Below are positions 8,936-16,826 of a stretch of 64,000 bases of DNA, in pieces (position 1 is the stretch's first letter; each line of letters begins with the position of its first letter). Made by a program: the position numbers and the translations under genes. The notes beneath the pieces were generated by a model. It worked only from the letters and a program-made list of their open reading frames with translations, did not search any database and was not told where the DNA came from. Source of the DNA: CAYWMD01 sp964458575 (GTDB taxonomy: Bacteria; Verrucomicrobiota; Verrucomicrobiia; Limisphaerales; JADLHS01); contig CAYWMD010000011.1 of NCBI GenBank assembly GCA_964458575.1, positions 1-64,000 on the forward strand, given 5' to 3'.

Positions 8936-9211
8936 TTATCTTTCGCGAAGTTCCGTTTCCATGCGTTCACTCAACCACTGTTTGATCATACTCTGGTAAT
9001 TCAGGTAACGAGAACGGGCGAGGCGTTTGATGCGCGCCAACATGCGCGGGTCCATGCGCAAGGTGATGGTGACCGACTCCGACGCTTCACTGCTGCTGGC
9101 GACCGCCGTTTCCATGAGGCGGAGGTCGGGCCGGTTCTCTGCCCAAAAATCCGCCTCGGCGACCTCGCTATCGAAGATCGGCACTTCTTCCCATGTCGCG
9201 ATGGGGTTCAT
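8936..9211 (-). CDS. brnA: BrnA-type antitoxin (CopG/ribbon-helix-helix)
   Basis: 91 aa from the ATG at 9211, the in-frame ATG just after the toxin gene. An N-terminal part with IFDSEVAEADFWAENRPDL is followed by a C-terminal ribbon-helix-helix (about residues 46-88) with VTITLRMDPRMLARIKRLA and a YLNYQSMIKQWLSERME helix. BrnA antitoxins bind and neutralise BrnT and autorepress the operon; the order toxin then antitoxin and the 19 bp spacing fit that system. The next gene downstream, 1 bp away, is a pseudopilin, so a read-through transcript could link the two. Confidence 0.85.
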   Translation of the reverse strand: MNPIATWEEVPIFDSEVAEADFWAENRPDLRLMETAVASSSEASESVTITLRMDPRMLARIKRLARSRYLNYQSMIKQWLSERMETELRER

Positions 9212-9230
9212 TCTCAAATTGCTGTCGGAT

Positions 9231-9518
9231 TCACTGAGACAAAGTTTGTTCCATCTTCTTCTGGTAAAAGAACCGCTCTTCGGCCTCAAACGGACGCGCA
9301 TGCAACACGCGAATCTGTTTACCGTTCGTCCGATAGACACTGAAGATGCCGACGCCGTTCGCCGACATTCCCAAGTTGAAGAACCGGGCTTGAACGGCGA
9401 ACCGCCGCGAGTCCGGCAACAACCGCAACGCGAACGGGTCTTCGAACGACTCTTCGACCTCTCGCTGGCTCAAAGAACTTTCCAACTCAAAGGGCGGATT
9501 CTTCCAATCAAACTCCAT
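9231..9518 (-). CDS. brnT: BrnT-type toxin (RelE-fold ribonuclease)
   Basis: 95 aa, the usual BrnT length. It begins MEFDWKNPPF as BrnT proteins do (F-x-W-D/N), has the conserved SFEDPFA region and ends with the RPFEAEERFFYQKK helix typical of the family (R-x-A-x-x-x-E-x-x-x-Y). BrnT is a RelE-like mRNA-cleaving toxin in characterised systems. It is followed by brnA and preceded by a convincing promoter at 9565-9594. No strong Shine-Dalgarno is visible before the ATG. Confidence 0.88.
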   Translation of the reverse strand: MEFDWKNPPFELESSLSQREVEESFEDPFALRLLPDSRRFAVQARFFNLGMSANGVGIFSVYRTNGKQIRVLHARPFEAEERFFYQKKMEQTLSQ

Positions 9519-9564
9519 AACGAGCTAACTGTCGGCACATCGCCCATACACTGTCTTTACATTG

Positions 9565-9594
9565 TATTTACGCATGGGCAGCATTGGTTGTCAA
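9565..9594 (-). promoter_or_regulatory. Sigma70-like promoter for brnTA
   Basis: On the minus strand a perfect TTGACA (9594-9589) is followed after 18 bp by TAAATA (9570-9565). Transcription would start near 9558, about 40 bp before the brnT ATG. The short 5' leader fits an autoregulated TA operon. Confidence 0.5.
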
Positions 9595-9659
9595 CAGGTT
9601 AATTTGGTTTTTGAATTGTGAGGTCGCTCCGGCCTACCGGCGGGTCGCCCCAAACGGGT

Positions 9660-10979
9660 CTAATCTTTGTCTTTTCCGCCCGCGTCAATGCCCTGCATCA
9701 GGGCGATCAACGGGAGGAACATGGCGATGACGATGCTGCCGACGATCAACCCCAAAAACACAATCATGATGGGTTCCAACAGCGAGGTCATGGCGGTTAC
9801 CGCGTTGTCCACTTCCTCGTCGTAATTGTCGGCGATTTTAAGCAGCATCTCGGGCAGCGCACCGGTTTGTTCGCCGACGTCCACCATGCTGATCACCATC
9901 GGAGGAAAGACGTTGGACGCTTCGAGTGGTGCGGTGATGGTTTCACCTTCCTTGACGCTTTCGTGAACGGCGCCGACGGCGTTTCCGATGATGACGTTGC
10001 CGGAGGTTTCCTTCACAATGGTCAGCGCTTGAAGGATTGGCACGCCGCTGCTGATCAGCGTTCCCAAGGTGCGGGTGAAGCGCGAGATGGCGACCTTGCT
10101 GACTACGGGGCCGAGTACCGGCATCTTGAGCTTGAACTTGTCTATGAGGTTTCGTCCGAACTTCGTCCGTTTGAAAACCACGAACAGGATTACCACCAGG
10201 GCGACGACGGCCGCCGTGCCCAACGCGTTGTTCTTAATCATCCGGCTGACCCCCAGCACAAACAGCGTGAAGGCCGGCATTCTCGCGCCGTCCAACATGC
10301 CGGTGAAGACTTCTTCGAATTTGGGAATCACGAAGACCATCAGCACGTAGAGGATGGCCACGGCGACCACCATGACGGCCACCGGATAGAACATGGCGGC
10401 CTTGACCTTGCCCTTGATCTTCTGCGCCTTCTCCATGAACTCAGCCAGACGCGTCAGCACGACTTCGAGCACGCCGCCCAACTCACCCGCTTTGACCATG
10501 TTTACAAAAAGCCGGTTGAATACCTTTGGATGCTGCGCCAGCGCCTCGGAGAAAGTGCTGCCCCCTTCGATCGCCAGCGCCAGATCCCCGATGATGGATT
10601 TAAGCGTGGCGTTCCGCTCCTGCTTTTCCAGCACACGCAAGCCGCGCAACAGCGGCAGACCGGCATCCACCAGCGTGGCCAACTGCCGCGTAAACGTGCA
10701 GAGGACCTTGGATTTCACCCGCCCGCTCAAACCGGGAATTTTGATGTTGAGGTTGACATTCATCCCCCCCTTTTTTCCCGCGGCTTTGCCGGCAGGCTTG
10801 CCCGCAGCCTTGCCCTTCTTGTCGGGCTTTTCCTTGACCTTATCCACCTCGACGATCTTTGTGGGGAACAGGCCCATTTCCTTGACCCGACCAATGGCCT
10901 CGTTCTGACTGCCGACTTCGAGGGTGCCCTTCTTTTCCTTCCCCTTCTCGTCCATTGCGACGTAACTGTACTTCGGCAT
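9660..10979 (-). CDS. pilC: Type IV pilus / type II secretion platform protein PilC/GspF
   Basis: 439 aa. It opens with MPKYSYVAMDEKGKEKKGTL, the standard start of GspF/PilC proteins, then a Lys/Ala/Gly-rich linker (about 47-72), then two GspF repeats. The first contains FTRQLATLVDAGLPLLRGL and the second FTRTLGTLISSGVPILQAL, each followed by hydrophobic segments. C-terminal membrane helices include LLEPIMIVFLGLIVGSIVIA. The protein sits in the inner membrane and couples the motor ATPases to pilin movement. It is 14 bp downstream of the gspE-like gene in the same orientation. The low-complexity basic linker is an oddity not needed for the fold. Confidence 0.92.
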   Translation of the reverse strand: MPKYSYVAMDEKGKEKKGTLEVGSQNEAIGRVKEMGLFPTKIVEVDKVKEKPDKKGKAAGKPAGKAAGKKGGMNVNLNIKIPGLSGRVKSKVLCTFTRQLATLVDAGLPLLRGLRVLEKQERNATLKSIIGDLALAIEGGSTFSEALAQHPKVFNRLFVNMVKAGELGGVLEVVLTRLAEFMEKAQKIKGKVKAAMFYPVAVMVVAVAILYVLMVFVIPKFEEVFTGMLDGARMPAFTLFVLGVSRMIKNNALGTAAVVALVVILFVVFKRTKFGRNLIDKFKLKMPVLGPVVSKVAISRFTRTLGTLISSGVPILQALTIVKETSGNVIIGNAVGAVHESVKEGETITAPLEASNVFPPMVISMVDVGEQTGALPEMLLKIADNYDEEVDNAVTAMTSLLEPIMIVFLGLIVGSIVIAMFLPLIALMQGIDAGGKDKD

Positions 10980-10993
10980 AACAAGTCCTTTGC

Positions 10994-12706
10994 TCAGGTG
11001 TATTTCACAATTTCTTCGATAGTAGTATCACCGTCAAAAATGCTCCGCAAGCCATCCTCGCGCAACGTCACCATCCCAAGTTCAACGGCTTTCTGGCGCA
11101 ACACCACGGTGGGCGCGCGTTCGTTGATCAGGCTGCGGATCGTGTCGTTGACGGTCAACAACTCGAAAATTCCCTTCCGGCCCTTGTAGCCAGTGTCGTT
11201 ACAAGTGGAACAACCCCGGCCATAATAAAACGCCTTGTCGCCCAGGTCATGCGGCGAAAGATTCAAGAGTGCCAACTGGTTTTCCGTCGGTTCGAAAGGC
11301 GTGCGGCAGTTCTTGCAAATGGTACGCACCAGCCGTTGCGCGAGGACCGCCATCAAGGTGGAGGAAATCAGGAACGGCTCGGTACCCATGTCGATCAAAC
11401 GCGTCACTGCGCCGGGCGCGTCGTTCGTGTGCAACGTGCTCAACACGAGATGCCCGGTCAATGAGGCCTGAATCGCAATCTGCGCCGTTTCAAGATCGCG
11501 TACTTCTCCGACCATGATGATGTCCGGGTCCTGGCGGAGAAACGACCGCAACGCCCGACTGAAGGTCAGCCCCATCCCCTCGTTGATCGCCACCTGCATG
11601 ACGCCTTCGATGTCATATTCGACCGGGTCTTCCGCCGTGAGGAGTTTCGAGTCAATCGCGTTTACGCGCCGGAGGCACGAGTAAAGCGTCGTGGTCTTGC
11701 CGCAGCCGGTCGGTCCGGTGACAATCAGAATTCCGTTGGGCTGTTGGATGGCTTGCCCGACGTAATCATGGACGTATTTCGGAAAGCCGAGGGACTCGAG
11801 TTCCAGATTCACCGTGGACCGGTCCAAAACGCGCAACACCACCGATTCGCCAAATTGCGTGGGCAGCGTGGAAACGCGCAGGTCAATTGACCGGTTGCCC
11901 AGGGGAAAATTCACGCGTCCGTCCTGCGGAAGCCGGCGTTCGGAAATGTTCAGATTGGCCATGACCTTGATGCGCGAGATGACCGGCAACGCGAGGTGTT
12001 TGGGCGGCGGCGCCATTTCATACAACGCCCCGTCCACACGGTAGCGGATGCGAAATTCCGTTTCGAAAGGCTCGAAGTGAATGTCGCTCGCGCGGTCTTG
12101 GACGGCCTGATACAGCACCAGGTTCACGTATTTGATGATCGGCGCCTCATTGGCCAGGCTGGCCACCATGGCTTCATCATCCATCTCGGCGCCAAGGGCA
12201 GTGACTTCCTTGGCGATGTCCTCATCGTCGCCGAGTTCCTTGAGAATCCCGGCAAAGTCGGCGCTCTCCGTCTGGCCGTAATACTTCTCGATGGCCTGCT
12301 GAACGTCCGCCGGGCTGGCCACCACCAATTGGACGTCCTTCTTGACCACAAACCCAACCTCATCCACCTGACCCGGGTCCAGCGGATCCACAAACGCCAC
12401 CCGCAACGAGCCATCCGCGGCTTCAATGGGCAAACACTGATACATCTTCGCCGTCTTGGCGGGAACCTGCTCCAGTACTTCCGCCCCAATCTCCCGCCCC
12501 CGCAACGACACCACCTCCGTCCCCAGGTAATTCGCCATCGCCTGCAAAATGGTGTCCAGGTCCATGATGCCGAAGTCCTGGAGGATTTGAATGACCGGCG
12601 TGCCACTGCGTTTGAATTCCGCGGCCACCTCCTCGTACTGGAGATCGTCCACCAGGCCCTGTTCCTTGACCAGCGACAACAACGGATTTGAAATCTCTTC
12701 GGACAT
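10994..12706 (-). CDS. PilB/GspE-family assembly ATPase (second copy)
   Basis: 570 aa. An N-terminal T2SSE_N/MshEN-like region (about 1-150) is followed by the hexameric ATPase core: ASDIHFEPFETEFRIRYRVD (about 206-225), Walker A GPTGCGKT at 331-338, a Walker B region with IIMVGEVRD, the His box LSTLHTNDAPGAVTRL, and the tetracysteine zinc motif C-K-N-C ... C-S-T-C. It powers polymerisation of the pilus or pseudopilus from the cytoplasmic side. Walker A has Cys where its paralogue at 13956-15668 has Ser, and the two share only family-level similarity, so they are old paralogues and not a recent duplication. It lies 10 bp downstream of pilT. Confidence 0.9.
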   Translation of the reverse strand: MSEEISNPLLSLVKEQGLVDDLQYEEVAAEFKRSGTPVIQILQDFGIMDLDTILQAMANYLGTEVVSLRGREIGAEVLEQVPAKTAKMYQCLPIEAADGSLRVAFVDPLDPGQVDEVGFVVKKDVQLVVASPADVQQAIEKYYGQTESADFAGILKELGDDEDIAKEVTALGAEMDDEAMVASLANEAPIIKYVNLVLYQAVQDRASDIHFEPFETEFRIRYRVDGALYEMAPPPKHLALPVISRIKVMANLNISERRLPQDGRVNFPLGNRSIDLRVSTLPTQFGESVVLRVLDRSTVNLELESLGFPKYVHDYVGQAIQQPNGILIVTGPTGCGKTTTLYSCLRRVNAIDSKLLTAEDPVEYDIEGVMQVAINEGMGLTFSRALRSFLRQDPDIIMVGEVRDLETAQIAIQASLTGHLVLSTLHTNDAPGAVTRLIDMGTEPFLISSTLMAVLAQRLVRTICKNCRTPFEPTENQLALLNLSPHDLGDKAFYYGRGCSTCNDTGYKGRKGIFELLTVNDTIRSLINERAPTVVLRQKAVELGMVTLREDGLRSIFDGDTTIEEIVKYT

Positions 12707-12715
12707 AACAACGGA

Positions 12716-13840
12716 TCAAACCTTGCCCGGCCCGGCCACTTCTCCCGCGTCCGCACCCACGGCCTGGGCCAGTTCCAACTCCTGCAACTTCTGCTGGATG
12801 GTCACCGGGTCCTGTGCCTTGGTGATGACCTCCTCGCGCGCAATCATGCCCGCCATGTACTTTTCCAGCAGAAAACCGTCCAGCGTCACCATGCCCCACT
12901 TCGCGCCGGTCTGGATGTCCGACTGGATGCGGAAGGTCTTGTTGTCGCGGATCAACGCGGCAATGGACGGCGTGTTGATCATGATTTCAAACACCGCCAC
13001 GCGGCCGGGCTTGTCCACGCGGGGAATCAACAACTGCGAAATCACCGCCTGCATCACCGTCGAAAGCTGGATGCGAATTTGTTCCTGCTGGTTGACCGGA
13101 AACGCGTTGACGATACGGTCAATCGTCTTGGCCGCACCCGTGGTGTGCAGCGTGCCAAACACCAAGTGGCCCGTCTCCGCCGCGGTGATGGCCGCGTCAA
13201 TCGTCTCCAGGTCGCGCATTTCGCCGACCAGCACCACGTCCGGGTCCTGCCGCAACGCGCGGCGCAGCGCCTCGGCGAAATTCGGCACGTCCACTCCGAT
13301 TTCGCGCTGCGTGATCAGCGCCTTCTTGTGCTTGTGATAATATTCGATGGGATCTTCGATGGTGATGATGTGCGCCTCATCCCGCTCCTCGTTGATGATA
13401 TTGATCATCGAGGCCAGCGTGGTGGTCTTGCCTGAACCGGTCGGGCCGGTGACCAGCACCAGACCGCGCGGTTTGTAGAGCAACTCGCGTGCGGAGGGGG
13501 GCAGGCCAATTTGCTCCATCGTGAGCATCTTGGCGGGAATCTGCCGCAACACACAGCCAAAGTTGCCCTTTTCCTTGAACACGCTGACACGAAACCGCGC
13601 CTGATCGCCAAACGCGAAACCGAAGTCCGCGCCGCCCCGCTCACGCACGTGTTGAATGTGGTCTTCCGAGGTGATGCTGCGCATTAATTCGTCGGTGTCA
13701 TCGGGCGACAACGCCGGACCTTCCACGCGATGCAGAATGCCATGCACCCGGATCGTTGGCGGCGTGCCCACACGGATGTGCAGGTCGGAGGCATTTTCTG
13801 ACACCACCATCTGCAACAGATCGGACATTGAATAGGACAT
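12716..13840 (-). CDS. pilT: Twitching motility retraction ATPase PilT
   Basis: 374 aa, the normal PilT length. SENASDLHIRVGTPPTIRVHG (about 14-34) is the PilT N-terminal PAS-like domain. Walker A GPTGSGKT is at 132-139, followed by the Asp box and the Walker B/His region GEMRDLETIDAAITAAETGH and GTLHTTGAAKTIDRIVNAFP, which is PilT-specific. There is no zinc tetracysteine motif, as expected. It depolymerises pili by acting on PilC. Lying between two PilB-like genes, it argues that the locus includes a retractable type IV pilus and not only a type II secretion system. A ribosome-binding AGGA-like stretch before the ATG is weak. Confidence 0.93.
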   Translation of the reverse strand: MSYSMSDLLQMVVSENASDLHIRVGTPPTIRVHGILHRVEGPALSPDDTDELMRSITSEDHIQHVRERGGADFGFAFGDQARFRVSVFKEKGNFGCVLRQIPAKMLTMEQIGLPPSARELLYKPRGLVLVTGPTGSGKTTTLASMINIINEERDEAHIITIEDPIEYYHKHKKALITQREIGVDVPNFAEALRRALRQDPDVVLVGEMRDLETIDAAITAAETGHLVFGTLHTTGAAKTIDRIVNAFPVNQQEQIRIQLSTVMQAVISQLLIPRVDKPGRVAVFEIMINTPSIAALIRDNKTFRIQSDIQTGAKWGMVTLDGFLLEKYMAGMIAREEVITKAQDPVTIQQKLQELELAQAVGADAGEVAGPGKV

Positions 13841-13955
13841 AAAACTATTTGGACCGTTCGGTGATCAAATCGTTCCGCCGGCCATCGCAAACTGTTGTCT
13901 GCGGGAAAGCCTTTGCCGGCTCCAGGACGGGGCGCTGTTAAATTCTGATCTGATA

Positions 13956-15668
13956 TCAAGCTTCATCGCCAATGGTCGCGCGAATCACTTCATCCGGCGT
14001 CGTGATGCCGGTCAGGACTTTGCGGATGCCGTCCTCGCGCAACGAGCGCATCCCCATTTCGCGCGCCCGGGCGCGCAACACCGACGCCGGCACCTTGTCA
14101 TAAATCAGCTTCCGCGCCTCGTCATCAATCACAAAAATCTCGAAAATTCCCATTCGGCCGCGGCACCCGGTGTTCGAGCAATCCGGGCAGCCCCGGCCCT
14201 TGAGAAAGGTCGCCTTCGCCGCCTGGGGCGCGTCAATGTTCAACGTCCGCAACTCCACGTCCGTCGGCGTGTAGGGCGCGCCGCATTTCTTGCAGATTTT
14301 TCGCACGAGCCGTTGCGCCATCAACGCACGGGTGGACGACGCCACCAAGAACGGCTTCACCCCGATGTCAATCAAACGCGTGACGGCGCTCGGCGCATCG
14401 TTCGTGTGGAGCGTCGAGAAGACCAGGTGACCCGTCAGCGACGCGTTGATGGCGATGCTGGCCGTTTCCAAGTCGCGAATTTCCCCGATCATGATCACGT
14501 TGGGCGCCTGGCGCAGGATCGAGCGCAGCGCCGCCGAAAAAGTCAGCCCCACCGACTCGCTGACCTGCACCTGGTTGATGCCCGCCAGGATGTATTCCAC
14601 CGGGTCTTCCACGGTGATGATTTTGCGGTCGGGACGGTTGATGAAGTGCAGGCAGGAATACAGCGTGGTCGTCTTGCCCGAGCCGGTCGGCCCGGTCACC
14701 AGCAGAATGCCGTCCGGCAACCCGATCAATTTTTCAAAGGTCTGCTGGTCGTCCGTGAAGAAGCCCAATTCGCCCAACCCGAGCCGCAGACCTTCCTTGT
14801 CCAGAATACGCATCACGATGCTCTCGCCGTGATTGGTCGGCAGGCACGACACGCGCAAGTCAATCGTCTTGCCCCCCACGTTGGTCTGAATGCGCCCGTC
14901 CTGCGGGATGCGATGCTCCGCGATGGACATGTTCGACTGGATCTTCAGACGGGCGATGATCGCCGGTTGCAACCGCTTCGGCGGCGCCTTCATCTCGTGG
15001 AGCATGCCGTCAATCCGGTAACGCAGGCGGAATCGCTTGGGCATCGGTTCCAGGTGAATATCCGAAGCGCGCATGTTGAACGCATCCACGATAATCTGAT
15101 TCACCAGCCGGATCAGCGGCGCATCGGCGGCAACGGTCGCCCCCTCATCCGCTTCCATTGTCCCGGTCGGGGCCGCGAGTTCCACTTCGCTTTCGGTGAG
15201 GTCCTGAATCGCCTTGGTCACCACGCCTTCGCCCCGTCCACCGTAATACCGGCTCAACGCGCTCTCGATGTCCGGCTCCGAGGCGACGCGCAGTTCAACG
15301 TCCTTTTGCAGGAGGTGGGTCAGCGAATCAATCGTGGCCAGGTCCGAAGGGTCGGCAATCGCCACGGTGACCGTGTTGTCATGGAGAAAAACCGGCACCA
15401 CGCGATATTTGCGCGCGATGTGACGGGGGACCGCGGCGATGACATTGTCCTCGATGCGCATTTCGCCGAGGCTGACCACCTCCGCCCCGAAATGGGCCGC
15501 CTTGGCCTGCGTGACGTCGGCCGGGCGAATGACCTTGTTGGCCTGCAACAGGTCCACCACGCCCACCCCCGACGCGCCAGCTTCCTGACGCGCCGAGGCC
15601 ACCTGGTCGTTCGTCACGAATCCCAGGTCCACCAACAAATCCAGTAAATAATCGTCTTTCTCAGCCAC
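13956..15668 (-). CDS. pilB: Type IV pilus assembly ATPase PilB/GspE
   Basis: 570 aa. An MshEN/T2SSE_N domain (about 1-150) precedes the ATPase: ASDIHLEPMPKRFRLRYRID (201-220), Walker A GPTGSGKT (326-333), Walker B VIMIGEIRD (391-399), the His box STLHTNDAPSAVTRL, and zinc ligands C459/C462 and C494/C497. It drives pilus extension. First gene of the motor cluster pilB-pilT-gspE-pilC; it starts at an ATG at 15668 just after a 260 bp noncoding stretch, so the operon promoter should lie in 15670-15920. A TTGACA at 15741-15736 is a possible -35, but the -10 is poor. Confidence 0.92.
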   Translation of the reverse strand: MAEKDDYLLDLLVDLGFVTNDQVASARQEAGASGVGVVDLLQANKVIRPADVTQAKAAHFGAEVVSLGEMRIEDNVIAAVPRHIARKYRVVPVFLHDNTVTVAIADPSDLATIDSLTHLLQKDVELRVASEPDIESALSRYYGGRGEGVVTKAIQDLTESEVELAAPTGTMEADEGATVAADAPLIRLVNQIIVDAFNMRASDIHLEPMPKRFRLRYRIDGMLHEMKAPPKRLQPAIIARLKIQSNMSIAEHRIPQDGRIQTNVGGKTIDLRVSCLPTNHGESIVMRILDKEGLRLGLGELGFFTDDQQTFEKLIGLPDGILLVTGPTGSGKTTTLYSCLHFINRPDRKIITVEDPVEYILAGINQVQVSESVGLTFSAALRSILRQAPNVIMIGEIRDLETASIAINASLTGHLVFSTLHTNDAPSAVTRLIDIGVKPFLVASSTRALMAQRLVRKICKKCGAPYTPTDVELRTLNIDAPQAAKATFLKGRGCPDCSNTGCRGRMGIFEIFVIDDEARKLIYDKVPASVLRARAREMGMRSLREDGIRKVLTGITTPDEVIRATIGDEA

Positions 15669-15927
15669 GGTTGCTTAAAGGTCACACGTTGAGTCGAAGA
15701 GACTGCGAGGCAGAGTAGTCTGACGAATCAGTCCATGTCAAATGCTCACATGCAGCCGCAACCGGGCCGAACCATCTCCAGCCGGGGAGTTCGGGCCCGT
15801 TGCAGGCGGGGGAGTTCCGTGGTTGAAGGGATGTAGCAATTACAACGAACCCCGGCCAGCGGGTAGTCGGCGGCTCAACGCCAAAGCCGGCACCACTCCG
15901 GTCCCGGCGAAACGATCCGCCGCGGCG

Positions 15928-16791
15928 TCAGGGCGACAACGGCCTGACCACCCGCACGCGCAAGAACCGCTGCGGCGAATTCGTATCGCCAAACATGCGG
16001 GTGGTGGCGGAGCCGTCTGGAGCGATCAACCCCAGTCCGCTGTCCAACCAAAAAGAACTGGTCAGGTCCGAAGTCTTTTCGACGTGGTAATATCGCGTCA
16101 GCTTGCTTTTCCAGGTTAATTCCGTCAGCGTCCCGTCCGGCGTTGTGAGGTAATGGGTAATGGCCAGTCTGTCCGTGGCATCTTTGGGATTCGTGTCCGC
16201 CAGGTATTCGTTCCGGTCGCTCACGCCATCGCCATCCACGTCGCCGTTCGTCGTGAACGCCGTGAGCGTATTGGTATAACTGAGTTCCCAGCCGTCCGTG
16301 ATGCCGTCGCTGTCCGTGTCCACGCCCGGCACAATCGCGTCAGTTTGCACATAAGCGAAGGCATTGCTCAGGCTGATCCAGCCACAGTTGGCGCTGTAAA
16401 CGTCGCCGCTGAGCCGGCCCGTCGCCAGATCCACGCGGGGAGCGCCGTTCGATTCAAAATTCACCCAGCCGATGTTCGCCCCGTAAGCGTAGCCGCGGAG
16501 ATTCCCCACGCCGTCCCGATTCACGCCGTAATCGGTCCCGGACTTGTTCGCGTATTGAATGCCGCTGGCCGGCACACCGTTGCCCAAGTGAACCCAGCCA
16601 ACGTTGGCCGCGTAAAGATAGCCGGAACAAACGTATTCGCCGACGACCGCGCCGCTCGTCGTGTCGCCGCGCCAATCCATCCAGCCGACGTTGGCACCGT
16701 AGGCGTACCGGTTCGCCGGGTTGATGGTGGTCGCGGCGGGCGACGCGACCGCGAGGAGCGACAGCAGCGCGCAAAGAATTCGAGTCTTCAT
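15928..16791 (-). CDS. Secreted repeat protein with Asn-Val-Gly-Trp repeats and calcium-type Asp motifs
   Basis: 287 aa. The Sec signal peptide is about residues 1-20 (MKTRILCALLSLLAVASPAA). Residues about 25-145 hold four repeats of a Y-x-A-N-[VIC]-G-W unit (YGANVGWMDW, YAANVGWVHL, YGANIGWVNF, YSANCGWISL) at roughly 35-residue spacing. Then comes DTDSDGITDGWELSY and DVDGDGVSDRNEY, thrombospondin-type-3-like calcium loops common in secreted proteins of this phylum. A beta-rich C-terminal domain (about 205-287) ends RFLRVRVVRP. No catalytic motif is recognised. Possibly an adhesive or surface-layer protein; the location beside the pilus genes may be incidental. Confidence 0.75.
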   Translation of the reverse strand: MKTRILCALLSLLAVASPAATTINPANRYAYGANVGWMDWRGDTTSGAVVGEYVCSGYLYAANVGWVHLGNGVPASGIQYANKSGTDYGVNRDGVGNLRGYAYGANIGWVNFESNGAPRVDLATGRLSGDVYSANCGWISLSNAFAYVQTDAIVPGVDTDSDGITDGWELSYTNTLTAFTTNGDVDGDGVSDRNEYLADTNPKDATDRLAITHYLTTPDGTLTELTWKSKLTRYYHVEKTSDLTSSFWLDSGLGLIAPDGSATTRMFGDTNSPQRFLRVRVVRPLSP

Positions 16792-16826
16792 GCGATCAAC
16801 AGTTCGCCGGGTTCTTGCGCACCACG

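Noticed and set aside
9618..11189. A 523-codon plus-strand frame rich in His and Asp
   Set aside because: Antisense to the pilC gene, whose protein matches GspF/PilC throughout.
14313..15647. A 444-codon plus-strand frame
   Set aside because: Antisense to pilB, which has complete Walker and zinc motifs on the minus strand.
15669..15927. A possible riboswitch or small RNA upstream of pilB
   Set aside because: GC-rich with repeated GAACTCCCC, but no recognisable aptamer or terminator; nothing could be supported.
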